Shown here piece after piece: positions 18,142-25,194 of a stretch of 64,000 nt of DNA. The notes beneath the pieces are model-generated. The model was not told the DNA's origin. It was given only the letters and a program-made list of their open reading frames with translations, and searched no databases. Both the position numbers and the translations under genes were made by a program. Position 1 is the first letter of the stretch, and each line of letters starts with the position of its first letter. The stretch is taken from contig NZ_KB898362.1 in NCBI RefSeq assembly GCF_000377565.1, forward strand, positions 62,001 to 126,000, written 5' to 3'. Origin of the DNA: Rhizobium sp. 2MFCol3.1. Its GTDB lineage: Bacteria; Pseudomonadota; Alphaproteobacteria; Rhizobiales; Rhizobiaceae.

Positions 18142-19392
18142 TTAAATGATGAGGTTCGCGAGGATCTCGTTTTCGGTGATGTCCTCGAAACTGATACCCG
18201 ATGCCTCGAATTTCGCGAAGAGCGCCGCGAAGTTTTCCGGCGCCTTGGTTTCGATGCCGATCAGGACGGAGCCGAAGTTGCGGGCGGTCTTCTTCAGATA
18301 TTCGAAGCGGGCGATATCGTCATCGGGGCCGAGCAGATTGAGGAAGTCGCGGAGCGCGCCGGGGCGCTGCGGCAGCCGGAGAATGAAATATTTCTTCAGG
18401 CCCGCGTAGCGCATGGCCCTTTCCTTCACATCCGGAAGCCGCTCGAAATCGAAATTGCCTCCGGAAACGATCGCAACCACCGTCTTGCCGCGGATTGCTT
18501 CGGGATCCATCGTGGCGATTGCCGTCAGCGACAAGGCGCCGGCCGGTTCCAGCACCACGCCCTCGACGTTCAGCATCTCGTTGATGGTCACGCAGATGGC
18601 GTTCTCCGGCATCAGCATCACCTGATTGCTCGGGAAATGCTTCAGCGCCGCGAAATTCAGGTCGCCGATGCGGGCAACGGCGGCGCCATCGACAAAGTTG
18701 TCGACCTTGGAGAGCGTCACGACCTCACCGGCCTCGATGCTGCGCTTCAGGCTCGGCGCGCCCTGCGGTTCGACGAAGAAAAAGCCCGTGCTCGGCACCG
18801 TGTCCTTGAGATAACCGCTGATGCCGGCCGCCAGACCGCCGCCGCCGACAGGCATGACGACGAGATCGGGCACCGTGCCCTCGGGCAGCTGCTGCATGAT
18901 CTCGGAGGCCACGGTCGACTGGCCTTCGATGATATCTTCATGATCGAAGGGCGGCACCATGACGCCGTCGATCATCTCGACGTGGTCGCGGGCTGCCTTG
19001 TAGCACTGGTCGAAGAAGTCACCGGTCAGCTTGATGGTGATGAATTCGCCGCCGAAGATGCGGGTCTTGTCGATCTTCTGCTGCGGTGTCGTGACCGGCA
19101 TGAAGACGACGCCGGGAACGCCGAAGTGGCGGCAAACGAATGCAAAGCCCTGCGCATGATTGCCGGCCGACGCGCAGACGAAGGTCTTGCCCGAGGCGCC
19201 TTCCTCGATGCGCTTGCGGAAGAAATTGAAGGCGCCACGGATCTTGTAGGAACGGACGGGCGACAGATCCTCACGTTTCAGCCAGATATCCGCGCCGTAG
19301 CGAGCGGACAAATGCTCGTTGAGTTGCAGCGGCGTTGCCGGAAATAGGCTGCGCAGAGCCTCCTCGGCAGCTTCGACATTCTGTCTGGTCAC
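18142..19392 (-). CDS. ilvA: Threonine dehydratase (biosynthetic type)
   Basis: A 416-residue PLP enzyme that deaminates threonine to 2-oxobutanoate, the first step to isoleucine. The PLP lysine lies in REDLSPVRSYKIRGAFNFF, and CASAGNHAQGFAF and PVGGGGLAAGIS are typical. The C-terminal part (from about residue 330, KKYFILRLPQRPGALRDFLN) is a single ACT-like regulatory domain, as in shorter IlvA forms, compared with two in E. coli. This suggests isoleucine feedback control, but that is inferred. Confidence 0.92.
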   Translation of the reverse strand: MTRQNVEAAEEALRSLFPATPLQLNEHLSARYGADIWLKREDLSPVRSYKIRGAFNFFRKRIEEGASGKTFVCASAGNHAQGFAFVCRHFGVPGVVFMPVTTPQQKIDKTRIFGGEFITIKLTGDFFDQCYKAARDHVEMIDGVMVPPFDHEDIIEGQSTVASEIMQQLPEGTVPDLVVMPVGGGGLAAGISGYLKDTVPSTGFFFVEPQGAPSLKRSIEAGEVVTLSKVDNFVDGAAVARIGDLNFAALKHFPSNQVMLMPENAICVTINEMLNVEGVVLEPAGALSLTAIATMDPEAIRGKTVVAIVSGGNFDFERLPDVKERAMRYAGLKKYFILRLPQRPGALRDFLNLLGPDDDIARFEYLKKTARNFGSVLIGIETKAPENFAALFAKFEASGISFEDITENEILANLII

Positions 19393-19589
19393 GGTCTCAA
19401 TCCCTTGTTATTGCGCCCCACGCTATGCCATAGGCAGACCCTCGAAAGAAGCCCATTTTCAACCACAACGGTTCGGTCGCGCCCAGTGACGCGCGTATTG
19501 GGAAAAGGACCGGCGTGTCGCGCACCGCGCCACGGAGATAACGCAATCGTGCAGTTAAACCGCCCGGTGACATCAATATTGTGAGTTTT

Positions 19590-20021
19590 ATGACAGCAGA
19601 CAAATTTTCGAAGCCGGTCGCCTGGCTCCTCCTCGCCGCCATCATTTTCGTAACCGTCTCGCCGATCGGCCTTCGTCCTCATACGATTACATCAGTCAAC
19701 ATCGACCGGGCGCTCGCCTATCTGGTGGTCGGCCTCGCCTTCGCTTTGGCTTATCCCAGGCACTGGCTCATGGTCGGTGCTCTTCTCGTCATCGGCGCCG
19801 TCGGGATTGAATTTCTGCAATATCTCTCGCCTACCCGGCACGCGCGGATACACGATGCCGCCGTGAAAGCCGTCGGGGCTTGCGTCGGTGTTTTGATCGG
19901 AATGCTCGTGAACCGTCTTCGCCGGCAATATTCAGCGCGAGCCAAAGTTCAGGACGGGCAAGAGAAAGCTGGTGCGGGCGGCGGGGGTCGAACCCGCACA
20001 GCCGAGGCCGAGGGATTTTAA
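19590..20021 (+). CDS. VanZ-like small membrane protein
   Basis: About 143 residues with three to four hydrophobic segments (AWLLLAAIIFVTVSPIG, ALAYLVVGLAFALAY, LMVGALLVIGAVGIEFLQY) and the VanZ-type signature EFLQYLSPTRHARIHDAAVK, followed by a last helix. GTG at 19581 is an alternative start. The last 17 codons run antisense through the 3' half of the tRNA-Leu gene, so the tail GAGGGGRTRTAEAEGF is a by-product of tRNA sequence. The function of this VanZ group is unknown. Confidence 0.75.
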   Translation: MTADKFSKPVAWLLLAAIIFVTVSPIGLRPHTITSVNIDRALAYLVVGLAFALAYPRHWLMVGALLVIGAVGIEFLQYLSPTRHARIHDAAVKAVGACVGVLIGMLVNRLRRQYSARAKVQDGQEKAGAGGGGRTRTAEAEGF

Positions 20022-20054
20022 GTCCCTTGCGTCTACCAGTTTCGCCACGCCCGC
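19970..20054 (-). tRNA. tRNA-Leu (anticodon UAA)
   Basis: Read on the minus strand it starts GCGGGCGTGGCGAAACTGG, with the D-loop GGTAGACGC, anticodon loop around TTAAAAT giving anticodon TAA, a long class II variable arm, T-loop GGTTCGACCC and acceptor CGCCCGC pairing with the 5' GCGGGCG. Discriminator A and an encoded CCA (19970-19972 on the complement) follow. It decodes UUA/UUG leucine codons. Confidence 0.95.
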
Positions 20055-20274
20055 AATAGCCATCTCAATCAACGACTGCAGCGATTCAGTCAAGTGCGTC
20101 CGGCATTGCGATTCAGTAGATGTGATGCGATTCGGTCACGGTCGCACAACATATTACAGAGTCATTAACAAGCGTCTTTTTTGCAATGTTAGAATGTGAT
20201 TGTATGCCTGTGTCAGTAAAGCCACGGCTTCTGGGCGTGTATTTGTAAAGCTTGTCTTGTTTGGGAGTAAGACG

Positions 20275-20412
20275 ATGGTTTACGATTGGAATGGCGCCAG
20301 AACACGGCGCCTGAGACTGTTTAGAACAGGCACGGCATTCTTGATCGCACTGGCGGTATTTGGGGTACCGCTGTTCGTTTATACGGCAAAATTCCACGGA
20401 TTTTACGGCTAG
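20275..20412 (+). CDS. Small single-pass membrane protein, unknown
   Basis: A 45-residue protein starting MVYDWNGARTRRLRLF, with one hydrophobic helix (TAFLIALAVFGVPLFVYTA) and a short aromatic tail KFHGFYG. ATG at 20275 follows GGGAGTAAG at good spacing, which supports translation. The N-terminal basic residues predict N-in topology. It lies between tRNA-Leu and a terminator and has no recognised family. Confidence 0.55.
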   Translation: MVYDWNGARTRRLRLFRTGTAFLIALAVFGVPLFVYTAKFHGFYG

Positions 20413-20476
20413 ACGACCGCGGCAATCAGCAGCAGCGACTTCGATATTATGACGGCGTTTCGACGCCACACATGAA

Positions 20477-20501
20477 AAGGCGCGGCCCGAGGCCGCGCCT
20501 T
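20477..20501 (-). terminator. Terminator after wrbA
   Basis: Perfect 11-bp stem AAGGCGCGGCC / GGCCGCGCCTT with a 3-base loop; on the minus strand it continues TTTTCATG. It ends the wrbA transcript and faces the small + strand gene. Confidence 0.75.
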
Positions 20502-20523
20502 CACTGTTTTACGCGTTTGTGGC

Positions 20524-21120
20524 TCAGGCGAGCTTTGCTGCAAGCTTGGCGACATGCGCGCCCTGGAACTTCGCGGCTTCGAGCTCAACCGTCGAAGGCT
20601 GGCGCGAACCGTCGCCATCGGTAATCGTGGATGCACCGTAAGGCGAGCCGCCCTTGATCTCGTCAACGCCCATCTGGCCCTGGAAGGCATAGGGAAGACC
20701 GGCGACTACCATGCCCTGGTGCAGGAAGGTCGGGATGAAGCCGAGGATGGTGGATTCCTGGCCGCCGTGCTGCGTGGCGGACGAGGTGAAGACCGAGCCG
20801 ACCTTGCCGACCAGCTTGCCGGCAAACCACAGGCCACCCGTCTGGTCCCAGAAGTTGCGCATCTGCGACGCAACCGTGCCGAAACGGGTGCCGGCGCCGA
20901 CGATGATCGCATCGTATTCAGCGAGCTCGTCCACGGTGGCGATTGGCGCCTGCTGATCAAGCTTGAAGTGCGACGACTTCGCGACTTCTTCCGGGACCAG
21001 CTCCGGTACGCGCTTGACGGTCACGTCGGCGCCTGCTGATTTCGCGCCTTCGGCAACAGCGTATGCCATCGTCTCGATGTGGCCGTACGACGAATAGTAG
21101 AGAACCAGAACCTTAGCCAT
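20524..21120 (-). CDS. wrbA: NAD(P)H:quinone oxidoreductase, WrbA type
   Basis: A 198-residue flavodoxin-like quinone reductase that keeps quinones two-electron reduced under oxidative stress. MAKVLVLYYSSYGHIETMAY is the FMN-binding start; GAGTRFGTVASQMRNFWDQT and SSATQHGGQESTI are WrbA signatures. ATG at 21120 is preceded by AGAGGAAA. The frame stays open upstream to ATG 21204 (MIREFIKRILVG...), also behind GAGG, which would add a 28-residue Ala/Pro-rich leader not usual in WrbA; see findings. Confidence 0.93.
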   Translation of the reverse strand: MAKVLVLYYSSYGHIETMAYAVAEGAKSAGADVTVKRVPELVPEEVAKSSHFKLDQQAPIATVDELAEYDAIIVGAGTRFGTVASQMRNFWDQTGGLWFAGKLVGKVGSVFTSSATQHGGQESTILGFIPTFLHQGMVVAGLPYAFQGQMGVDEIKGGSPYGASTITDGDGSRQPSTVELEAAKFQGAHVAKLAAKLA

Positions 21121-21413
21121 CTTGGAAGTTTCCTCTTTCTGGGTTGCGGCGGGTGCTGCGCTCGGTGCACCGACCAAAATCCGTTTGATGAATTCGCGTA
21201 TCATAAAGAATGCCTCGCAACGCATCGTGCGTCTGGCAAATAGCTAGCGCATGCACCTGGTGACGGCCAGCCACGCCGCGAGAGACGGACTGTTCAATCT
21301 TATCGCACGTTTTGTCTTGCGTTCACATTTCCGTATTGGTGGGCACGGGCTTCCCGTCCGCTCTATTTGGTATAAGCTCGACACCAAAGACTGAATGAAG
21401 ACAGAGACCTAAC

Positions 21414-22187
21414 ATGACCCAACAGATTGTGACCGCAGCCATTCTGGCAATCGGCGACGAGCTTTTATCCGGCCGCACCAAGGACAAGAACATCGGCCAT
21501 CTCGCCGATATGCTGCTGCTTGCAGGCATCGACCTCAAGGAAGTCCGCATCGTCGCTGACGAGGAAGACGCGATCGTCGAGGCGCTGAACGCGCTGCGGA
21601 CGAAATACGATTACGTCTTCACCTCGGGCGGCATCGGCCCGACCCATGACGACATCACGGCCGACGCCGTCTCCAAGGCCTTCGGCGTTGCCTGCCATCA
21701 TGACGAGAAGGCGATGGCGCTGCTCGGCGAAATGTACAAGCGCCGCGAGATGGAGTTCACCGAGGCTCGCCAGCGGATGGCACGCATGCCTGTCGGCGCG
21801 ATGCACATTCCCAACCCCGTTTCCACGGCGCCCGGTTTCAATATCGGCAACGTCTATGTCATGGCCGGCGTGCCACAGGTGTTTCAGGCGATGGTCGACG
21901 CGGTGATCCCGACGCTTCGGACAGGAGCGCCGGTGCTGTCGCTGGCGATCTCGTACCCTTATGGCGAAGGCGATATCGGCACGCCGCTCGCCGCGATCCA
22001 GAAGGCGCATCCGGAAACCAGCATCGGCTCCTATCCGCGCTATGTCGGCCAGAAATTCTCGACCGAGATCGTCGTTCGCGGTCGCTCGCAGGCGGTGATC
22101 GATGCAGCCGGCGCGGATGTCGCGGCGATGATCGAAGGCATCCGTCGCGAGCGGACTGTCCTGGAAAACCCATCAGCGGAGGCCTAA
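21414..22187 (+). CDS. CinA-type molybdopterin-binding domain protein
   Basis: A 257-residue protein with the MoaB/Mog fold found at the N-terminus of CinA (competence/damage-inducible protein A). AAILAIGDELLSGRTKDKNI and VFTSGGIGPTHDDITADAVS are the defining motifs; GVPQVFQAMVDAVIP follows. The nicotinamide-nucleotide amidase domain of full-length CinA is absent, as in the common alphaproteobacterial short form. Its substrate is uncertain; ADP-ribose pyrophosphatase-like activity is known for the CinA N-domain in other bacteria. Confidence 0.88.
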   Translation: MTQQIVTAAILAIGDELLSGRTKDKNIGHLADMLLLAGIDLKEVRIVADEEDAIVEALNALRTKYDYVFTSGGIGPTHDDITADAVSKAFGVACHHDEKAMALLGEMYKRREMEFTEARQRMARMPVGAMHIPNPVSTAPGFNIGNVYVMAGVPQVFQAMVDAVIPTLRTGAPVLSLAISYPYGEGDIGTPLAAIQKAHPETSIGSYPRYVGQKFSTEIVVRGRSQAVIDAAGADVAAMIEGIRRERTVLENPSAEA

Positions 22188-22295
22188 TTTCTTTCTAGAG
22201 CCGGACTGCGGGACTTGATCTCGGTCAAGGAAACAAATGCCGGCCAAGCGCATTGCTTCTCTTACGGACTTTTTCATCCGAGCAAGGAGATACCC

Positions 22296-23138
22296 ATGTC
22301 TTACAAAACCATTCTTGCGATTCTCGATACTTCAGACAATTGCACCGCAGTCGCCGATCTCGCCTTCGCGCTGGCTGCGGAACACGGCGCCCATGTGATC
22401 GGGCTTCATGCGGAAACGATCGCCGTCGTGCCACTCGTGGCGCCGATGGAGATCCCGGATCCCGTCGCCGTGCAGGCGCTGCAGGACATGGCGCACAGCG
22501 AAAGGGTCAAGATCGAGACGATCGTTCGCCGCAAGGCGGAAGTGGAAGGCGTGTCGTTCGAGTGGCGCAGCTTCGCCTCCTCGACCGGCTACGGCTCGGC
22601 GCCGTTGATCGAGAGCGCGCGCAGCGCCGATCTCTTGATCGCCTCGCAGGCCGATCCGGCACGGCCGTCGGACAGTCACGTCGATGTCGATAACTTCCTG
22701 CTCGAAAGCGGGCGGCCGGTTCTGATGATCCCCTTCATCATTCGCCAGCCGAAGCCGATCAAGCGCGTGCTCGTCGCCTGGAACGGTTCGAAGGAGGCGG
22801 CACGCGCCACATTCGACGCCCTGCCCTTCCTGAAGGCTGCCGACGAGGTTGAGATCTTCTCCGTCGATCCGGTCGACAACGCGCTGCAATCGGCGGCAGT
22901 CGCGGGTGCGGAAATCGCCGCGACACTTGCCCGCCACGGCGTCAACGTCACCCTTGCGACGGCGACGACCACGGACAAGAGCACATCGGCCGTTATCGAG
23001 AACCGGCTGTCCGACAGCAGTATCGATCTGTTGGTGATGGGCGCCTACACGCATTCGAGGCTCTGGCAGATGATCTTCGGCGGCACGACGAAGACGCTGC
23101 TGCACTCCATGACGGCGATGACGCTGCTTTCGCGTTAG
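22296..23138 (+). CDS. Universal stress protein with two UspA domains
   Basis: A 280-residue cytoplasmic protein with tandem USP folds: the first starts MSYKTILAILDTSDNCTAVA, the second at about residue 152 with IKRVLVAWNGSKEAARATFD. The second domain ends with the Gly-rich ATP-type motif VMGAYTHSRLWQMIFGGTTK. ATG at 22296 follows AAGGAGA. Two-domain USPs of rhizobia are stress-induced; the ligand is unknown. Confidence 0.9.
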   Translation: MSYKTILAILDTSDNCTAVADLAFALAAEHGAHVIGLHAETIAVVPLVAPMEIPDPVAVQALQDMAHSERVKIETIVRRKAEVEGVSFEWRSFASSTGYGSAPLIESARSADLLIASQADPARPSDSHVDVDNFLLESGRPVLMIPFIIRQPKPIKRVLVAWNGSKEAARATFDALPFLKAADEVEIFSVDPVDNALQSAAVAGAEIAATLARHGVNVTLATATTTDKSTSAVIENRLSDSSIDLLVMGAYTHSRLWQMIFGGTTKTLLHSMTAMTLLSR

Positions 23139-23330
23139 CGGGGCCGTGATCAGCGGGGGCTTGCGTTTTGCAGCCAAATTCCGCTAATTGCCACGACCGA
23201 CGACGAGTTCCGGCTTCGGTCCTTCCATCGCGCAGTCTCGGCTGCGCGATTTGCGTTTGACCCGAGTGAACGGAAGAGCGTCCGGCCGCCGGCAAACGGC
23301 GTGTCATCATTCATGCCTCGGAGCGAGCCC

Positions 23331-23828
23331 ATGTCCCTTCCCGATAAAGCCTTTCCCGTTTCCTGGGATCAATTTCACCGCGACGCACGCGCGCTGGCCT
23401 GGCGTCTTGCCGGCCTCAACCGCGAGTTCAAGGCGATCGTCTGCATCACCCGCGGTGGCCTCGTGCCGGCCGCCATCATTTCGCGAGAGCTGAACATCCG
23501 CCTGATCGAAACGGTTTGCGTCGCTTCCTACCACGACTACGTGAACCAGGGCGAAATGATGCTCCTCAAGGGGATCGCGGCCGAACTGCTGGAAGATGGT
23601 GGCGAAAGCGTGCTCGTGGTCGACGATCTGACGGACACCGGCAAGACGGCGTCGGAAGTCCGCACGCTGCTTCCGAAGGCGCACTTCGCCTGCGTCTACG
23701 CAAAACCACAGGGTGTGCCTGTCATCGACACCTTCGTCACGGAGGTGAGCCAGGACACCTGGATCTACTTCCCGTGGGATATGGGTTTCACCTATCAGGA
23801 ACCGATCTCCAAGGGCAGCAAGGGCTGA
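23331..23828 (+). CDS. gpt: Xanthine phosphoribosyltransferase
   Basis: A 165-residue type I phosphoribosyltransferase that salvages xanthine and guanine to XMP and GMP. The PRPP-binding motif VLVVDDLTDTGKTA is near residue 87, and CITRGGLVPAAIISRELNI and the ending DTWIYFPWDMGF match bacterial Gpt. ATG at 23331 follows GGAGCGAG. It stands alone between the USP gene and a secreted protein gene. Confidence 0.9.
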   Translation: MSLPDKAFPVSWDQFHRDARALAWRLAGLNREFKAIVCITRGGLVPAAIISRELNIRLIETVCVASYHDYVNQGEMMLLKGIAAELLEDGGESVLVVDDLTDTGKTASEVRTLLPKAHFACVYAKPQGVPVIDTFVTEVSQDTWIYFPWDMGFTYQEPISKGSKG

Positions 23829-24013
23829 TTTTCCAGGCTCTTGGCAGACATTGACGGAAGCAACTTTAAATTGCTCCAATCTTTGTTTACTAACATCACC
23901 AAATTCGCTGTCCGCCCCTCGCCGTCCGCCGTATGATCATATGGCATCAGGCGGCAAGGGCGCGGCAGGGTGTTTGGGTAGAGGGCGGTCGCTAGCGCGA
24001 CACTGGAACGACG

Positions 24014-24601
24014 ATGCAGCGTTGGCGGTTTATCGGCTTGATCGCGGCCTTCGGGCTGTGTTTGAACGTGCATCCGCGCGCAGTCTCAGCCGAACCCGCC
24101 TATATCTCCGTCGTGCGCGAGTATGTGGATACGCTCGTCAAGCCGATGATCAACAAGCCGAACGTTCTGGCCGCGATCAAGACGCAGAACAGGAAGTTCG
24201 GCGATATCAGCCCGATGGATATCCAGGTGCTAGACAACAGCTACCGCTCGGAGATCAAGAGCGGGCAATGGCAGATGGTCACCCGCCTCCTCAACAATCC
24301 GGTCTCGCGATACTTCAAAGCCAAGCAGGATGATTCGCAAGGAACGATTGTGGAAATATTCGTGACCGACCGGAACGGACTGAATGTCGCACAGAGCGTG
24401 CCCACCAACGACTACTGGCAGGGCGACGAAAACAAGTTCCTGAAGACCTTCGCCAGAGACTCCGACGAGGTCTTCATCGATCGCGCCAGCCGCGATGATG
24501 CCACGCAATTGCTGGAAACGCAGGCAAGTTTCACCGTTCGCGACGAGCGTGGAGAGGCGATTGGAAGCGCTACCGTGACCATCGCCATCGACGCACTTTA
24601 G
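24014..24601 (+). CDS. Secreted PDC/Cache-like sensor-domain protein
   Basis: A 195-residue protein with a signal peptide (about residues 1-26, ending AVSA before EPAYISVV) and no membrane anchor. The C-terminal part, IVEIFVTDRNGLNVAQSVPT then YWQGDENKFLKTF and TVRDERGEAIGSATVTI, has the strand order and the DRNG...DYWQGDE motif of periplasmic PDC (Cache) sensor domains, normally fused to kinases or chemoreceptors. Here the domain is alone, so it could be a soluble ligand-binding protein. Identity is by motif only. Confidence 0.6.
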   Translation: MQRWRFIGLIAAFGLCLNVHPRAVSAEPAYISVVREYVDTLVKPMINKPNVLAAIKTQNRKFGDISPMDIQVLDNSYRSEIKSGQWQMVTRLLNNPVSRYFKAKQDDSQGTIVEIFVTDRNGLNVAQSVPTNDYWQGDENKFLKTFARDSDEVFIDRASRDDATQLLETQASFTVRDERGEAIGSATVTIAIDAL

Positions 24602-24678
24602 CGCCTTGTTCGGCCTTGCGAATCACAAGGCTCATTTGCGCTCGAAAAGCCACCGCCAAATGACAAAATATGGCAAAA

Positions 24679-24894
24679 TTAATCCAGCTTTGGCATTTCT
24701 CTTGCGCATCCCGTAGCAAGCCATTGAAATTCTTGCCCAACTGGTTTTTCCCCAGTCTCCACAGGCCACTCCACAATATCTTGTGGTGAACACTTCGTTA
24801 AGAACAAGCCCTTGACGGAATCGCCTGTTTTCAACTTAATGAACTTCGATGTTGCGGCGGCAGCTGAACCGGACATGACGAGGCCGGTTCTCAC
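24679..24894 (-). CDS. Small unknown protein, possible phage-type remnant
   Basis: A 71-residue frame reading MRTGLVMSGSAAAATSKFIK, followed by LKTGDSVKGLFL. The FIKLKTGDSVKGLF stretch resembles the start of phage proteins with FIKLKDGESV-type motifs, but the remainder is short and no partner genes are nearby. It could be a decayed end of a phage gene or chance coding. ATG codon 7 (MSGSAAA) may be the true start. Its coding composition is less GC-rich than the neighbours. Confidence 0.3.
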   Translation of the reverse strand: MRTGLVMSGSAAAATSKFIKLKTGDSVKGLFLTKCSPQDIVEWPVETGEKPVGQEFQWLATGCAREMPKLD

Positions 24895-25194
24895 CAGAAA
24901 TCGAGCATTGAATCAGGGCGTTGATCCATGAGGGGTGAGCCGCCATGAGTATGTTCTGCGCGATTTTTGCCGCCTGAAAAAGCGACATCCGGGGCTGGCG
25001 GAAAAAGGCTGTTAATACTATATTTAGTGATTGCAGCCACCATCACCACAAGATACAGGATAACCCATCTCCGGATGACACTCCTGTGACGATACGGAAA
25101 CGAGAACTGGCTGCGCTCCTTACGGCGCCGCCGGAGGTGGAAACTTGCGCCTTGGTCAACGCGGACGGGGCGCGCGAGCTAGAGGTTAAGGCAA
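24895..25194. other. Leader region of nrdJ
   Basis: About 300 bp without a supported gene. It holds the paired NrdR-like boxes described separately, then GC-rich leader sequence up to AGAGG (25181-25185), the nrdJ ribosome binding site. No cobalamin riboswitch core was seen. Confidence 0.5.
25017..25059 (+). promoter_or_regulatory. Paired NrdR-like boxes upstream of nrdJ
   Basis: ACTATATTTAGT (25017-25028) matches the NrdR core ACWATATATWGT in 11 of 12 positions; ACAAGATACAGG (25048-25059) matches in 9 of 12. Their starts are 31 bp apart, the three-turn spacing usual for NrdR box pairs. NrdR represses ribonucleotide reductase genes when dATP is high, so this is a plausible operator for nrdJ. 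Confidence 0.6.

Noticed and set aside
19972..20199. Plus-strand frame MRAAGVEPAQPRPRDFKSLA...
   Set aside because: It is the well-known false protein from the complement of a tRNA-Leu gene; 19970-20054 is a complete tRNA on the minus strand.
25030..25190. Cobalamin riboswitch before nrdJ
   Set aside because: GCCACCATCACC was considered, but the conserved B12-box GCCACTG and the surrounding stems are absent; NrdR boxes explain the region better.
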